Both the position numbers and the translations under genes were made by a program. Source: Penicillium oxalicum (Eukaryota > Ascomycota > Eurotiomycetes > Eurotiales > Aspergillaceae). From it: a DNA stretch of 64,000 bases. The notes below the pieces were generated by a model. It searched no databases, was not told where the DNA came from, and saw nothing but the letters and a program-made list of their open reading frames with translations. Position 1 is the first letter of the stretch. Every line of letters begins with the position of its first letter. Location of the stretch: assembly GCF_001723175.1 (NCBI RefSeq), contig NC_064652.1, positions 310,001 to 374,000 of the forward strand. Reading direction: 5' to 3'. Below, one piece after another: positions 11,927 to 25,942 of this stretch.

Positions 11927-14580
11927 GTACTACTGAATCGACCGCCTAGGCCTCGTCCGAGTCATGGCGATGAGAACTCAAATACTACCTGGCACCTATG
12001 TAGTCAAACATTAACGAGCAGACGGCCCCCATCTCCGGGGTGAATACACCAAACCCTCAAGATTGAATCTGCAGATTAGGCAATCATTATGTTCATACCT
12101 TACTGCACGCTTGCTCATCACACAAAGTGACCATTTCCACGACTTGCGCACGCTGGCCCTTCGAATGTGCCATTCTTGTTGGTCGCTTGTCTTCCGGCGG
12201 TTCCTTCCACGGCGTCAAACTTTCGCCTAGACACTTGGCCATGCTACTTCAGGAAGCTCTTGGGGGCCAAGGCAACCCTTCATCCGGCTTTACTTACTAA
12301 ACTTAGTATCCGCCGTATTGCAGCCGGTACTACGGTAATTATCATCGCAGCGACCATCACATAAGTAAGTCATTTTCAAGCTTCTTGACGGCCCTCTTTA
12401 CAAGCTCACCGATTTGATTTGACCCAGCCGACGGCTCTACCCGTTACAAATGTAAATTGCGCTACACATTGTATATGCATGCGCACTCAAGATGTTTCAG
12501 TCATCCGGAGGGTATGCCCGGAGACAGTAACTCTCTATCTCCACGATTGGGGCGATATGTGCTACAAGCTTCTATTGATGGATATTCGAGTCAATCTGAT
12601 AATAGTCTGAAGTCAAGTCGATGCTCCAAGGATTATTGGGGACAGGATTTTTCGCCATGGTGGAATTCCAACAAAGCCATGTGCACTCGAAATTTGGCTA
12701 CAGTACGAATCACCGACAATTCTAAGGACCGAGTGGACACTCAAGGATATGAAGAACCACTAACCACGCCCGCGAATGGGGTTTCTACCTTGTTCTGCGC
12801 CAATGCCTTTCATCTTTTGGGAAGGGGACCTTGCACTGCGTTCATGAAGGAGGACGAAGGCTTCCATTCATTCTTTTGAACCTGAAATTTTCCCATTCTG
12901 TAATCTATAAGCAGGACATAAATTGGATGCATCGCTCGCTCCTGTCAGTCTTGAAGGTGTGGCTAAGGGTAGAGAATTTGACCTCTTCATCATGCTTTGT
13001 TCCAAACTCGAGCCTACTCAAGTAATGAACGGTCGAGTCGGAGAGTCATGACGCACATTCTGGCCTGAGGCTGCCACATGAAGAGTGCTGGAAAGGAGCA
13101 CATGGCACCAGGCACAGGAGTAGGACACACTTGCTGGAAGAAACGGAGATGGCGATCAATCATAGGTAAGGCTTGATTTCTATCTTCGTCCGCAATGCCC
13201 GTGGGGGAGAAGCCGGGATATTTGCATGTTGTGTCACCGTGGCCTATGCTACCAGTGGACACCAGCCTCAATTCTGACTTGATCGATATAATCACCCATT
13301 GAGCTCAGTGATTTTTTCTATCGCATTGTCGCACACCAGCCAAAGAAGAGCTGGTCATCGTAGAAGGAAGATGGTGTCTATAGTAAGTTGACTACCTACT
13401 GTACTCCAAGATACGCCTGACAAGCTTGGCAGTGAGCGACGGCCGATAATCGGCAGCGTAGACTAATAGCTGTCGCGTCTTTCAAATCAAAAGGGTCCAA
13501 GACACGGTGCCATGGCAATCCCCCACTCTTCAGATCTGCGTCTCTGATAGTCTCCCCTCGAGCCAATCTTATACCGCCTAGTGTTTTGGTGGTGGGCTTT
13601 TCTCTTTCTCCTGACATAATGAGGCGAGGATAGGGGGCCGTGTAGACAATCGCACGCGCATGTAATACCATCTATCTACCTCAGCTCAGCTTGGTCAGAA
13701 AAATGGAAATTGCTGTAGGCTATTTTTGGGCGATACTAGACCCCCTGCCCCCTTTCCGGATTCGTTGCTACCCATGGTCTAATTTTTTCTGAGGTATTTG
13801 GCGACATCGAAATGTTGAAACATTCATCCCATCTGGGCTATGGATCAGAGCCAGAACGATGCTTCTGTTGTTTGATACCTTCACTCCTGCGACAAATCCG
13901 TCCGCCATGCAAGATTTATTGCTTGTACACACTGCGCCCTTGCTTTAAAATGAATTTGACATCGACCTTGACGGTCGCAGATGGTGTGGGAGAAGGAGAA
14001 CCTGTCGATGATCGTCCACAAAGGCCCACCTGCCTACGACCTGAGCCATGAGTGGATGGAGATTTAGGCCGTTTCATAATGATCATGGGAGAGCTTATGG
14101 CGAAAGCATTCTTAATACAGTGCGTGAGTCGATATTGATATTAAACGGCATTGTGTAAGAGCCAGGGACTGGGTGTTCAGAAGACGATTGGCTTGCAGGT
14201 ACAGCAAAGTCAGAGCCCTTTGGACGCAAGATGGATACTCAAGAAATGGCCGAGTGCGCAAGAGGAAGCAGGCAACGGTTGACAATGTCGGCTAGCTGCT
14301 GTGCTACTCCCACCCGCTTTACACCAGGATTGCAAAATCCTTTGTAGTAACCGAACACACGATCGTGGGTCGTGGAGGGATATTCACCACTGAGGTCAAC
14401 TTTCGAAAAAAAAAAAAAAAGACTCGAGATTCCGACGAGGCTAGGGACTCACACGGAGCCAAGCTGTCAGCGTAGAGGAGGTCAATCGTCTCTGTGTGTC
14501 TTCTTGTGTATTGTCAGCGTGCATACCCATCAAGAAAGATATGTGAAGTCATGATAGTTGCTACAGTACAGGATATGTAC

Positions 14581-14599
14581 CACTGTAGAGTCTACAGTG
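14581..14599. repeat. Perfect 8-bp inverted repeat
   Basis: CACTGTAG, spacer AGT, CTACAGTG. Two related GTAGA(G/C)TC words follow within 20 nt. It lies in the ganB-MAPK spacer, about 830 nt upstream of the kinase start. It could be a binding site or chance. Confidence 0.55.
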
Positions 14600-15229
14600 T
14601 AGACTCAACGTAGAGTCTTAGGTGATGGATGCCGCGTGGTAAGTGGGGGAGAGGCTCTCGAGCGGGCCAGGGTTGACAACTGACCAGTTGAGCGTAAGCG
14701 CCATGCACGGGTGACGGGAAACGTTCCTCCACTGCTAAATGTTAAACTTTTGTGAGGTGCGTCCGGAAGGAAGCCCCAACACCACACTGTCTCTACCAAC
14801 GGAGGAGTGCCAGTCGGACTGCGCTTGTACCTCGATTCCCCTCCAGTTTCTCTCGACATGGGACACCTCCTGTGAGGGTGCCTTCGGAGCAGTCATGGTC
14901 GCGCGTGTTTAGAGCCTCAGGCCATCCACCGGGTGAAGGGCTAGACCCGTCCATTCGACCACAGTGGTCGGGAGCCCTGTTAGTCAGCTGGAGCCTGGGA
15001 GTGAAATCCTCCAATCAGTGCCGGGACATCTCCCCACCTCCATAGAAACCTGTCTCCGTGCCTGCCAGTCGGTCGCAAACGTCATCGTCCTTGTTTTCTG
15101 CGCTTTTCCACCGAAACGGGCCCTTCCCCACACCTCCCACTTCGCGTTCTGTTCCAGTTCAGGTCGTTGGGTTTTGACGCCTTTCTTTCGATCAACTCTT
15201 GCTCATTCTTGGTCACTCGGGTCCCTCTT

Positions 15230-15420
15230 GGTCCCTTTCGATCCCCTGCCCGCCACTTGTACCCCTTCCCTTCTCTTCTCTCTCCTATCTGCGAGAACTG
15301 CACTCTTTGCCTTCCCCCCTCTTTCAGACTTCCCCCTCCCCCTCCTCAAGGCAAAAAAAAAACCACCCCTTCCTTATTCCTTCACCCTCCACCTTCTGTC
15401 TTTCTTTCAGCACTTTCTCG
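15230..15420 (+). promoter_or_regulatory. CT-rich leader tract of the MAPK gene
   Basis: Strongly pyrimidine-biased plus-strand DNA, interrupted by an A10 run near 15352, immediately before the start codon at 15427. Pyrimidine tracts near the transcription start are common in highly expressed fungal genes. It also contains CCCCT words (the stress-response-element core), but in such a C-rich tract these may be chance. Confidence 0.5.
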
Positions 15421-15426
15421 GCTATC

Positions 15427-17138
<1,712 letters not shown>

Positions 17139-18046
17139 ACGCTGTTGAGCGGCGATAATTGGCTACCACTGGCTTCGTGCCCGTTACGTTCTCTTTTGTT
17201 TTTGTCCTTCTTCCCCTCACTGGACTTTTAATCGCACTGTACATGGAAAGCCTCGGTTTTTATCATAAACTCATGAGGTGCGCCCTTTCAAGCCGGAGTA
17301 AAGGTTTTTTGTTTCAATCGCTTTTATTTCGATCCCTTACGATGTCTCTTTTCTCCTTTTTGTCTTTTTCCACCGCTCCGAAAGTCATTGTTCATAGCTC
17401 CTACGGCGTCGTTAAGAATTGGTTGTGAAGAGAGGAAATATCATGGTCTTGAGCGTTATCGCGTCGTCAAGGTCACTTGAGTGTATGTTCTCAATTTAGG
17501 TACCCCCGATAAATCTACATCGCTGTTTCTCCATCTAGTCAAAGGCTTCAATGTTATGACTATCTACCAATTTGGGGGCAGATGCTATTCTTCTTTGACG
17601 GATCGAAAATCAGGGCACACAGGATGAAAAGATTCATAGCCGGCCGCGGTACTGTAAGCTACACGGTATGCAGTTTGTAGATAACGCATCATGCGTAGTG
17701 TAGTAGTCCACTCGACTTCCCAAAACCGCAAAGGGGGAAACAAAAAGGTAAAAAGAAACAATAAAACAAGATCCGCGGCGCTGAGACAATTGCGGGGAGG
17801 AATATCCGTACCGCCTACAATCAACACGTGAGCGATAAGCAAAGCTATTGAATCACCCCTAAAGTATGCCCACCGGCGACGATCTTCCTCTGGCACACGG
17901 CACAGCTTTATGGCGATTTGAATTCGAAGTCGGCATCTGTTCGGCTGCGCTCAGTGACTGACGCGAAAGGTCTCAGCTCTTGCGCGCTTTCTTAACTCGA
18001 CATTTCTCCTCACGTCGCACGTACTCATTCACCCCGCACGGCTCCC
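17139..18046. other. Intergenic region between the MAPK gene and AVL9
   Basis: The T-rich first part (17190-17400) fits the MAPK 3' UTR. The rest is presumably the AVL9 promoter. No coding frame is supported. Confidence 0.5.
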
Positions 18047-21000
18047 ATGGCTGTCCAAGCTAGGCAAAATCCAATCGTGTTGGTGATTGATTTTCACCAT
18101 GCGCGGTGAGTTCGCTTCTTGCCACACTATCCTCGGACCTTTGAAAATATGGAGCTCCGTCAATTCCCTTCGGAGATCTCTCACAAAGGTGCAAGTCACT
18201 GATCATAGACTGCAGGGGCCCGGAGGTGGAGCTCTGTATCGCGGACGAGGGTACCAGTCCCGCCACTGACAATGACTGGTCACTTTTACCATTTATGGCT
18301 CTCTCGGATGGCGCACATCTGTATGTACCTATCCAACATTCTTCCCTGCGAGATATTCCATCTCTGTGCAGTTTGCCGGTGTATACAGCAGTCCAAATGA
18401 AAATGGAACGTCTCATTACGGCATGTCCTTCAAAATGTCACCTTGGATAATGCTAAATCCTCGAATACCTGTAGGTCGACCGAGGAATTCTCATACTTTA
18501 CGCTTCGACAAAAAGAAACACCCACGACGCCCGTTACGTCTCTCTTCGGCATAGCCTGCTCTCGCCAGCTGGACTCGAATCTTTTGATTGACCGTCCGCC
18601 TGATGTGACTCGATCCACGGTGCAAAAGGCTGTAGTCGTGGTGACAGATAGCCCCCGGAGAGTGGGCCAATTACGCGAGAAATTATCAGTGGTGACTTCG
18701 GCATGGTTTGCTCAGCGGTACGTTTGAACCTCCCTCGAGCGCATGTCGCAAGTCGGAGGGATGTACCCGCTCAAGAGTGACAACTTTCTGACCAGAGTAT
18801 GAGATTATTAGAGACTTCACCGACATTGATATCTTGAGGGTATCTCATGCTCCCTACTCCGTCGGATTTGATTCTTAAATAAATGCTGAACCGTGTCTCA
18901 ACGGCAGAAATTTCGTGAGGGCTTGGTGATAAGCCTTTTGAACGATGACTCAAAAGACCAAAATCTAGGTATGCAATCGCGAATGTGTAGCAAGGCTCTT
19001 TCACTTGGCTAATTTTACAGGTCTCTCGCTTCGTGAAATGATCCACGAGTTCAAGTATCAAACGTTGGTCCTGTTCAAGGGCCTTTTACTTCAGCCGAAG
19101 GTGCGTGGTCGGTTTTGAAATACAGCTGGTAGTTGGACTGACTTTTTTAGATGCTTTTTTTTGGAACTCGCTGCGAGCGGCTTTGCATGATTCAATTTTC
19201 TCTTATCTCCCTGATTCCAGGTCTGATTGATGCTCTGCAAGACTGTGCCGACCCTGCGTTCGACAGCTACGCGGAGACGGTCGAGAAGCCAACATCGCTC
19301 AAAACAAGTGATCGAAGCTCCTGTAAGCTCCCATTGTCAAACATACGCCTCTTTGGGGTCAAACTAATCTTAATTGCAAGTGTTGGCATATATGGGCCTG
19401 CCTTTGCAAATATTCGGCAAGGTGAGCCCACCCAAATGGATATGCGCAATGAAGGCAATGAAGTCTGATTATCTTCCCAGGGGAGTATGTTCGGCCCTTA
19501 TACCCCACTACAGCAGCTGGATTTGCTAGCCGACGATGGAACCAAATCGTACGTGGTGGGATCGACAAATTCGCTTTTGCTACAGCAGAAAGACCGCTAC
19601 AGCGATATATTGATCAATGTGAGTAAGCAACACCCCATTCCTAACCTACGCAAGATAGTTCTAACTGCGATTCTCCAAATCCAAAATAGCTTGACGAAGA
19701 TACCATCAACATTTCTTCTCTACCGCTCCGTACTGCCCTCGTTCTCTCTACGGCTGACAGACGATGGATCGATCTACTCACCCAAATCGTCAATGACACA
19801 TGGGATGAGGATCATCCGTCGCGGCCCAAGACCCTCGGCTTCATGGGCTCTGAAGAGTTCATTCGAATGCAATTCGAGGAGTACCTACTTGCTCTCCTGT
19901 CTTGCATGAAATACCACGAGGAGCTCAATTCGCTCGCCTCTGCCGAATCCCCTCATCGAGCCATGAGTCAGCTGCAAGCTTTCAATATCGAAGGTGATCC
20001 CGCCCTTGACTTCAACGCCGACTTCCTCGCTCAATGGCAGAAGACCTCCAATTACGCTCTCTTTTCTCGCCTTACGTCTGACGCGCTACTATTCTCTATC
20101 ACCGAACCCCGCCACCCTAGTGCGGGTGGACTGACCATGGAAGACGTCCAACGGCGAATCGCTCAGCAAGTGGCCGAATTGCACTTGGACGAGCGAGTCC
20201 GCGAAGGCCGTGAAGCGCTCAATCGACACTTATCTACCGGCCAAAAGAAAGTAAGCGCTGCATTCAACAGCTTCTGGTCAGACATCGAGGCCATGCGCGA
20301 AGCACAAAAGAAGCGGAATGAAGAACGAGCCTCTCAACTACAGCGCACGTCAATCGATAAGGAAGGCCCTGCTTCTCCCCCATCCGCAGCATCAGAGCCA
20401 GCGACTGAAAATTCCGGATCATGGTTTGGCGCACGTCAGAGACCTTCAATTGACGTTAGCCAAGCACAAGCCTCGGTAGCTGCGGCCAGCCAGAAGGCAG
20501 GGGCATACCTCAGCTCATGGGGGTCCTGGGCTAGTGATAAACGCCGTGAATGGCAAGAAAAACGCACGACCTCTCCCAATCCAAGTCCCAGCATTGCTGC
20601 ATCTCCCTCCACCCCGACATTGCCGTCCGCGAATGAGAATATCTTTGACTCGGACCGTGGTCGCCGTCGGTCGATGCAGCGACACAGCGAAGATTCCGAA
20701 GGTCTTTCGCGAAGTCTCAGTCGCCGGAAGCGCTGGAGTAATAAGATTCTCCGACGTGAAAGCGGCGAGTACAAGCGAGAAGACCTAGAGGGGACTGAAC
20801 CCTCGTTTCCCAAATCTCCCTTGTCCCATGGCTCTCCGGTATACGATTCCAAGGCCGCAAAGGATGAGGCAAAGGCAGATCCACCAGGCCTCCAAGACCA
20901 AGCTTCCCATCAGCTTAACGCTGTCAGTGATGGACCTTCTCCAGCAACGTCTTCGGCACCCCAAGAAATGGCTGAAAAGGAAAGAAACGAAATTCAAAAA

Positions 21001-21114
21001 TCCTCCTCGGGCGAGAAGGTTGATGACTCGACCACGCCAGCTACCCATGTCAATCAAGACACACACGCCTTGGAGTCAAACAGGCCCGTTCCGGAGTCCA
21101 CGAGTGCTCAGTAG
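18047..21114 (+). CDS. avl9: Late secretory pathway protein Avl9 (DENN-type domain)
   Basis: Avl9 acts in exocytic transport from the Golgi; the fold is related to DENN Rab-exchange modules. Ten exons: 18047-18105, 18216-18320, 18475-18717, 18812-18839, 18908-18968, 19021-19100, 19151-19322, 19381-19421, 19481-19618 and 19690-21114. Total 2352 nt, 783 aa, all in frame. Diagnostic blocks are VIDFHHARGPEVE at the N-terminus, WSLLPFMALSDGAH, EEFSYFTL, AVVVVTDSP, LREMIHEFKYQ, MLFFGTRCERLC and the VGSTNSLLLQQKD block. The last 300 or so residues are Ser/Pro/Lys-rich and look disordered. The small exons (28 and 41 nt) were chosen by phase and family sequence. It converges with cullin-1. Confidence 0.9.
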
Positions 21115-22239
21115 CAAGAGTGAGTGGTCACGTAGAATCCGGGTCGAATCGCATGGTGCCTGTATTTCCACCTCACTTGCTCCTCCTGACTCTTTCTCTT
21201 TGAGAGAGAGTGAGTGAGTGAGTGAGAGAGACCAAAGAATTCGCCATTCATTGTATATTTACTTTCACCCGCCCATTTTGAGGGGGGCAATGAACAACTT
21301 CATATTGATTCCCTGTAAATACTTCAAGATTTCCCACTCACACTGCGATATCGAGTCAATCCTATTAGGACGGGACGTTTTACCTACTAGGCTGTCGTTT
21401 CCAAATTGGTACCATTAATAGCGTAAGTACCAGCGCCTACAGGTCCTGACTTTCAGTTGAGAACTTTTGGTACCGTATCACCTGCACGATGGACGACAAA
21501 GAAGAGTATGGGACCATTTTGATCAACACTACCAAGCAGCGAGGGAGGACTCGACGCTTCTCCAGACGACCGTGAATTAGTCGATTTCGGGCAGACCCCC
21601 TTATCTCATTTGGTTAGTTCTTCCATGAAACGGGCTGATTGCGCATCGAAATTGAAAAATGCATGTCAAAGTCACTACCATTCTGAGTTGCGTTGCCTCT
21701 ATTCGGTAGGCTGCAGCCCTGCTCCTTCGGGCGCCCGTAGAACGCTTATTCTACCTTGTGGTAGGATGGACAGTTCCCAGGCCGTTCGGGCAATGAACTG
21801 AAGCATCGTTGGTCATTCTATCAATGTGGCTGTGCTTTTCATTGTTTTCTTGGGCATGCCATGGGCACCCGGATTGAAATGGAAAATGAATCAAGTGGTA
21901 AATGGAATTCAGGGTTATCATTGCTCTGTCGTCTCAACGCTATGATGGAAAAATGGGACCATGAAATAAACCAGACAGTGTGAAATAAAGACCTCTCTCC
22001 CCCGGCTTCTAGCCTATGCCGCCGACAATGCCACAGCAAAGTTCGATTAATGTGATTGGGCAAAAGGCTCTCATGATTTCGCTGCACGGTTCTGAACAAA
22101 AAACGAATAAAAGGGGATCACAATCAGCGACATGAAGACCGGAGGGGAGGAGGATGTAAATGCGAGGAGTTGCGACATTTGGAAAAGGCTCGAGAAGATG
22201 AAAGCAGAATGAGCAGAAAGTTCCTTCCAGCGAACCCCC
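21115..22239. other. Intergenic region between convergent AVL9 and cullin-1
   Basis: 3' flanks of both genes. Apart from the GA/GAGT microsatellite listed separately, no gene or RNA structure is evident. Confidence 0.5.
21202..21230 (+). repeat. GA / GAGT microsatellite
   Basis: Short simple repeat: GA dinucleotides, then about four GAGT units, then GA again. It lies just after the AVL9 stop codon, probably in the 3' UTR. Confidence 0.8.
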
Positions 22240-24912
22240 TCAGGCAATGTAAGATATTTCATCCCCTTCGAGACGTTCGATGTAATCTTTCTCCATCAAC
22301 GCTTCAATGTTCTTCTTGATGTCGGGAACTTGAGGCGGGAAGCGAGACTTGACCTGCTGAATGACTTCGTTCACGAGCTGGACGTGCCTCATCTTCTTGC
22401 GTGACTTCATAATTCGGACAATAGCGGACTAGAAACACCCCGAGTTAGCTTAAATTCGCAGTCGTTCGATGGACGTTTCCCGAATCTGATCAAAACTCAC
22501 CTGAAGCAGCAACTTCCGGTCCTCCTCGATGGTTTTATGCGTGTCATCGACTTCGACCTTCTGCTCTGACTTGATTTGAATGTTGAGGTTGACCTTAATC
22601 TTCTTGTTCTTGAAGTTGTAGTTCAAGGAAAAGGTCGTGGACGGATCGGGCTTGGAGCCTTCAGGGCTGATGGTGAGCACCCGAGCCTTAAGGAAGATGC
22701 TCAAATTGGGGTCAAGAATTTCAGGAACCAAGTTTGTGGCAGCTTGAATGTCGTTGTAAGAAATGGTGTCGGCCTCGTTGAAAAGAAGCAGGATACCCAT
22801 CTGGTAGGTGGAGACTTGGAAGGTGTAGGGTACTTTCGCATTCTTGATGTAATTGGCCTTCACTTCACCTTTGCAAAGCTGCCACAGCCAAGTCAGCTTT
22901 CGACCATTGTGCTTGTCGAAGTAAAACTTCGAGAAACGCTCAGCTGTACGGTTGATCTCAATGGGCGCTATGAAGTCAGATGTTGGCGCTTGGAGCGGCC
23001 AAAAGCCTGTTCCCAGGATTTGATAATGAGCATCAACCAATCGCTTGCGATCGTCGTCATCGAGAACCTTGTCCTGCCAATCCTTGTAGCTTGCATTCAA
23101 ATCCTTGGAAATCTGGATGTCTTGGAACATGCGCTGCAATTTGTTGGTGTATTCGAAACCGCAAGCCTCCTTCAGCTTGCTGATCATGCTTGTCTCTGCA
23201 TCATCCGATACTGAGCTAACGTGCACAAGACGCTTTGCCAACATTTTTGAATAGAACTTCTGGTAGACGTCCTTGTCTTCAATGTACTTAAAGACCGTCA
23301 TTATCTGGACAAGCATGTCCTCAAGCTCAGATTCTTCGGCAGCCTTGGATCCCTTCTTCAGGAGGGAGTCGGTGTAGCGCGCCAACAGCTCAGGAGACTT
23401 AGTCGAAGTTGATTGACAAATTCGATTGCGATTAACGAACTCGCGACAAGCGTTGTCAAGAGAACGAACAAACTCCGAATCTCCGTTGAATGCGTCGTCC
23501 ACCAGGTTTTGATACCGGGTGTGAACTTGAAGCAGAGCATCCACATACAACTTTGGCTCGAAGTTTTCGCTGTCACTGGCAACTTTTTCCACTGCAGCAA
23601 GACCAGCCCGCCTCACATGGTTCTCGAAAGTCGAGCGCAGGGGGTCCAAACCATCCTTGATCCGCGAAAGTAGTCGGTACATCCGAGCAAGGTCTTCTTG
23701 GCGCTCGTTGTCAAGCAAGACCTGGAATTCATCACGGAGAAGGGTAGAGTGCGCGGTCACCAAGACGTCCAAACACGTGTCCGTGAGATCCTTTGCGACG
23801 TCTGGGTGAAGATAGAGCCCCACCCGAGCCTTTTCCTCGTCCAGACGAGTCTCTGCTTTCTTCATGTACTCTACCACACTGTTCTCGGCAACAAATTGTC
23901 GTGATTCGTTCTCGTAGTACGTTCGGGTCGCGGCGATAAACGGACGCTGGAAGTAACGTCGGTAGACCTCAAGGGTGGACTTTTTGCTGTCATTTTCGTC
24001 CAGGCCCAGCGAGACGAAGGAGTCGACAATGCTCTTGATTTGAGACTGCTCAATGGTCTCGCCGTTCCGCTGCTTCTCAATCAGGTTGAGCACAGCATCC
24101 ATCACCTTATCGTGGACGTTCTCAAAGAAGTCGTCCTTCCACTTGACCAGATGCAACGTGTACACATCGTACACATTCTTTTTCCCCTCGTCAATTTCCC
24201 GCTTCACCCAGTGGCGGTTCAGATAACTGAAGAGATGATTGACGTATTTAGCGGCGGTCGTGAAACGGGTCCACTCGCGGATGTAGAATCCCAGAAGTGC
24301 TTCTTCGGCGTGTCCTTTCGACTCGTTGAGGACAGCTTTCAGATGACGAGAAAGATATTCACCAAGTAGCTTGTAGAGCTCTTCACCCAACAAGTGTGCT
24401 GCGACAAGATACGATGGGTCAGCATAGAGCACTCAAGATCCAACGCAGTATCTAGGCACACAGTGGTTTGACATACCTCCTCGGTGTGCTTGCAACCCTT
24501 GATGGTTAGCAACAGCTTTCTGGGACGTGCAAAAGTTGTGGACGGCACTATTTTCATTAATTAGCGGTGGTGAAATGGTTCAGTCGGGTAGAGGCAAGGC
24601 ACGAACGTGTAGAGGGCCATGTACTAATCGCACGAGGAAGCAGACAATTAGCTCAGTCCATCAGCAACCAGTTTCTCGACACGCAACATAATAATAGAAG
24701 CTTCTCCGAGGACCACTCTGAGCTTACAGTCTTCATGTCAACGCCTTCTTCCAGCTTCAGCATGACACTGTCGATCCCCGCTTCCAAGAACGACCATCTG
24801 AACTAATGTTAGGTATGAATGTTTTGCGGGTGTTTACACTGTCATCGGCGACTGCAACTCACGTCTCGGTGAGATCATCCTTGTGCGGGGTTTGAGGCAT
24901 GGCGGGAGCCAT
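22240..24912 (-). CDS. culA: Cullin-1 (Cdc53), SCF ubiquitin ligase scaffold
   Basis: Scaffold holding Skp1/F-box proteins at its N-terminus and Rbx1/E2 at its C-terminus. Exons on the minus strand: 24912-24863, 24797-24728, 24623-24607, 24547-24477, 24398-22501 and 22428-22240. Total 2295 nt, 764 aa. Exon 3 is only 17 nt and encodes most of a conserved YMALYT segment. Cullin-1 rather than cullin-3 or -4 is supported by the NRHWVKREIDEGKK block, the VFKYIEDKDV(Y/F)QKFY block and the ACGFEYTNKLQRMFQD block. The neddylation Lys is about residue 710 in RIMKSRKK, at the start of the last exon. The C-terminal winged helix ends in ISYIA. The start ATG precedes an MAPAMPQTP leader joined in frame to the conserved W..L..GI segment. 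Confidence 0.94.
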
Positions 24913-25942
24913 GGTGTCAAGGGGCGGAACTGCCCGCGAGGTTGAGGATTGTTGATAGCTGAAGATAAAAGTAGACTGTCAGCGATACGCCTGCAGGGAG
25001 TATAGACCATTTGTGCCCTCCAGTCGGATCTCAAGGTGTGATGTGACGTACACAACAGACGCGCTTCAACAGCGGACGATGATGTAGCGCCACACGTCGC
25101 ACCTTCAGCTTATCGCGGTGAAAAGAGGACAAGTGAGTGTCTCAGAAAGTACTTGGACGCGGTGCGGAAGCGAAGAGGTAAGGGCCAGCTGGTAGTGGTG
25201 TGGGTCGCAAGAAAGGATGATGAGATGAGAAGAAGAAAATGGCGGGAAGCAGATTGGATAGAAGTTGTGGCGGACAGAATGGTGAATGAGGCTGAGAGGA
25301 GAGCGTCAGGCGTGGGGAAGATAGGGACCTCTTTGGGGCAGGCGGTGAGCAGAGGTTCTCGATGGCGGACCTTGCGGAGACTGAAAACGCTTCCCAAATT
25401 GGTGCGGTCGGTCACGGCCCGTCCTTATCGGCCGCACTATCGCCCTCGTCGTTCTGCAAAGGATTAGGTTTCCTCTTACGGTCTAGAACTACCAGAGCTG
25501 TCAGTCCTGTAATCGACGTTTTTCGTGGCCTGTGAGTGATAGATACACCCGGTCATCGACGAGCTACTCTCCCTCATGTCTTCTACGATCACCAGCTAAG
25601 TAGGCTCGGCTTCAGCAAAGGCAACACTTGGGTACACCGGAATCAGCTCACATTCTTCATCTCTGAGTTCAAGGAGAAGTGAACGTTTAAGTACACGTGG
25701 TCCATGATTCCCTTTTTTTTCATCTTCACTGCAGGTTGAATTACTCCCATTCGATCTTGAGACAAGCCTGAAGCGACTGGTGACCGTTGGGCCATGATAG
25801 TCCCAGGCCGTCTTCGACTTGATAACGGCATATAGTTTAAATGACGTCACCCTTGCGATTAGCGTCGCAAAGATCGCAGCTCAGGCCAAAACATTATTCT
25901 GCGGCCAGCACAGAAACTCTGCTAGTTTACCACCTCCACACT
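24913..25942. other. Divergent intergenic region between cullin-1 and the cupin gene
   Basis: Likely bidirectional promoter. The cullin-proximal half is purine-rich on the plus strand (25130-25290). A CRE-type palindrome lies at 25842-25849. No gene seen. Confidence 0.5.
25842..25849. promoter_or_regulatory. CRE-like palindrome TGACGTCA
   Basis: A perfect 8-bp ATF/CREB-type site 94 nt upstream of the preferred cupin start at 25943. It overlaps an in-frame upstream ATG at 25841. In fungi such sites can bind bZIP factors, including those acting downstream of Hog1-type kinases. Function here is inferred from sequence only. Confidence 0.45.

Larger units (their letters stand above)
10958..15426. 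other. Long divergent intergenic region between ganB and the Hog1-type MAPK gene
   Basis: About 4.5 kb separates two head-to-head signalling genes. No frame has a recognisable domain. It contains short inverted repeats built on GTAC/ACTGTAC (11878-11926), a perfect 8-bp inverted repeat (14581-14599), an A15 run at about 14406-14420, and a CT-rich tract (about 15230-15420) directly before the kinase start, typical of fungal leaders. I read it as two promoters with long 5' leaders. A small unrecognised gene cannot be excluded. Confidence 0.5.

Noticed and set aside
12457..12879. A 140-codon plus frame in the ganB-MAPK gap
   Set aside because: No domain, no convincing start context or introns, and composition like surrounding non-coding DNA.
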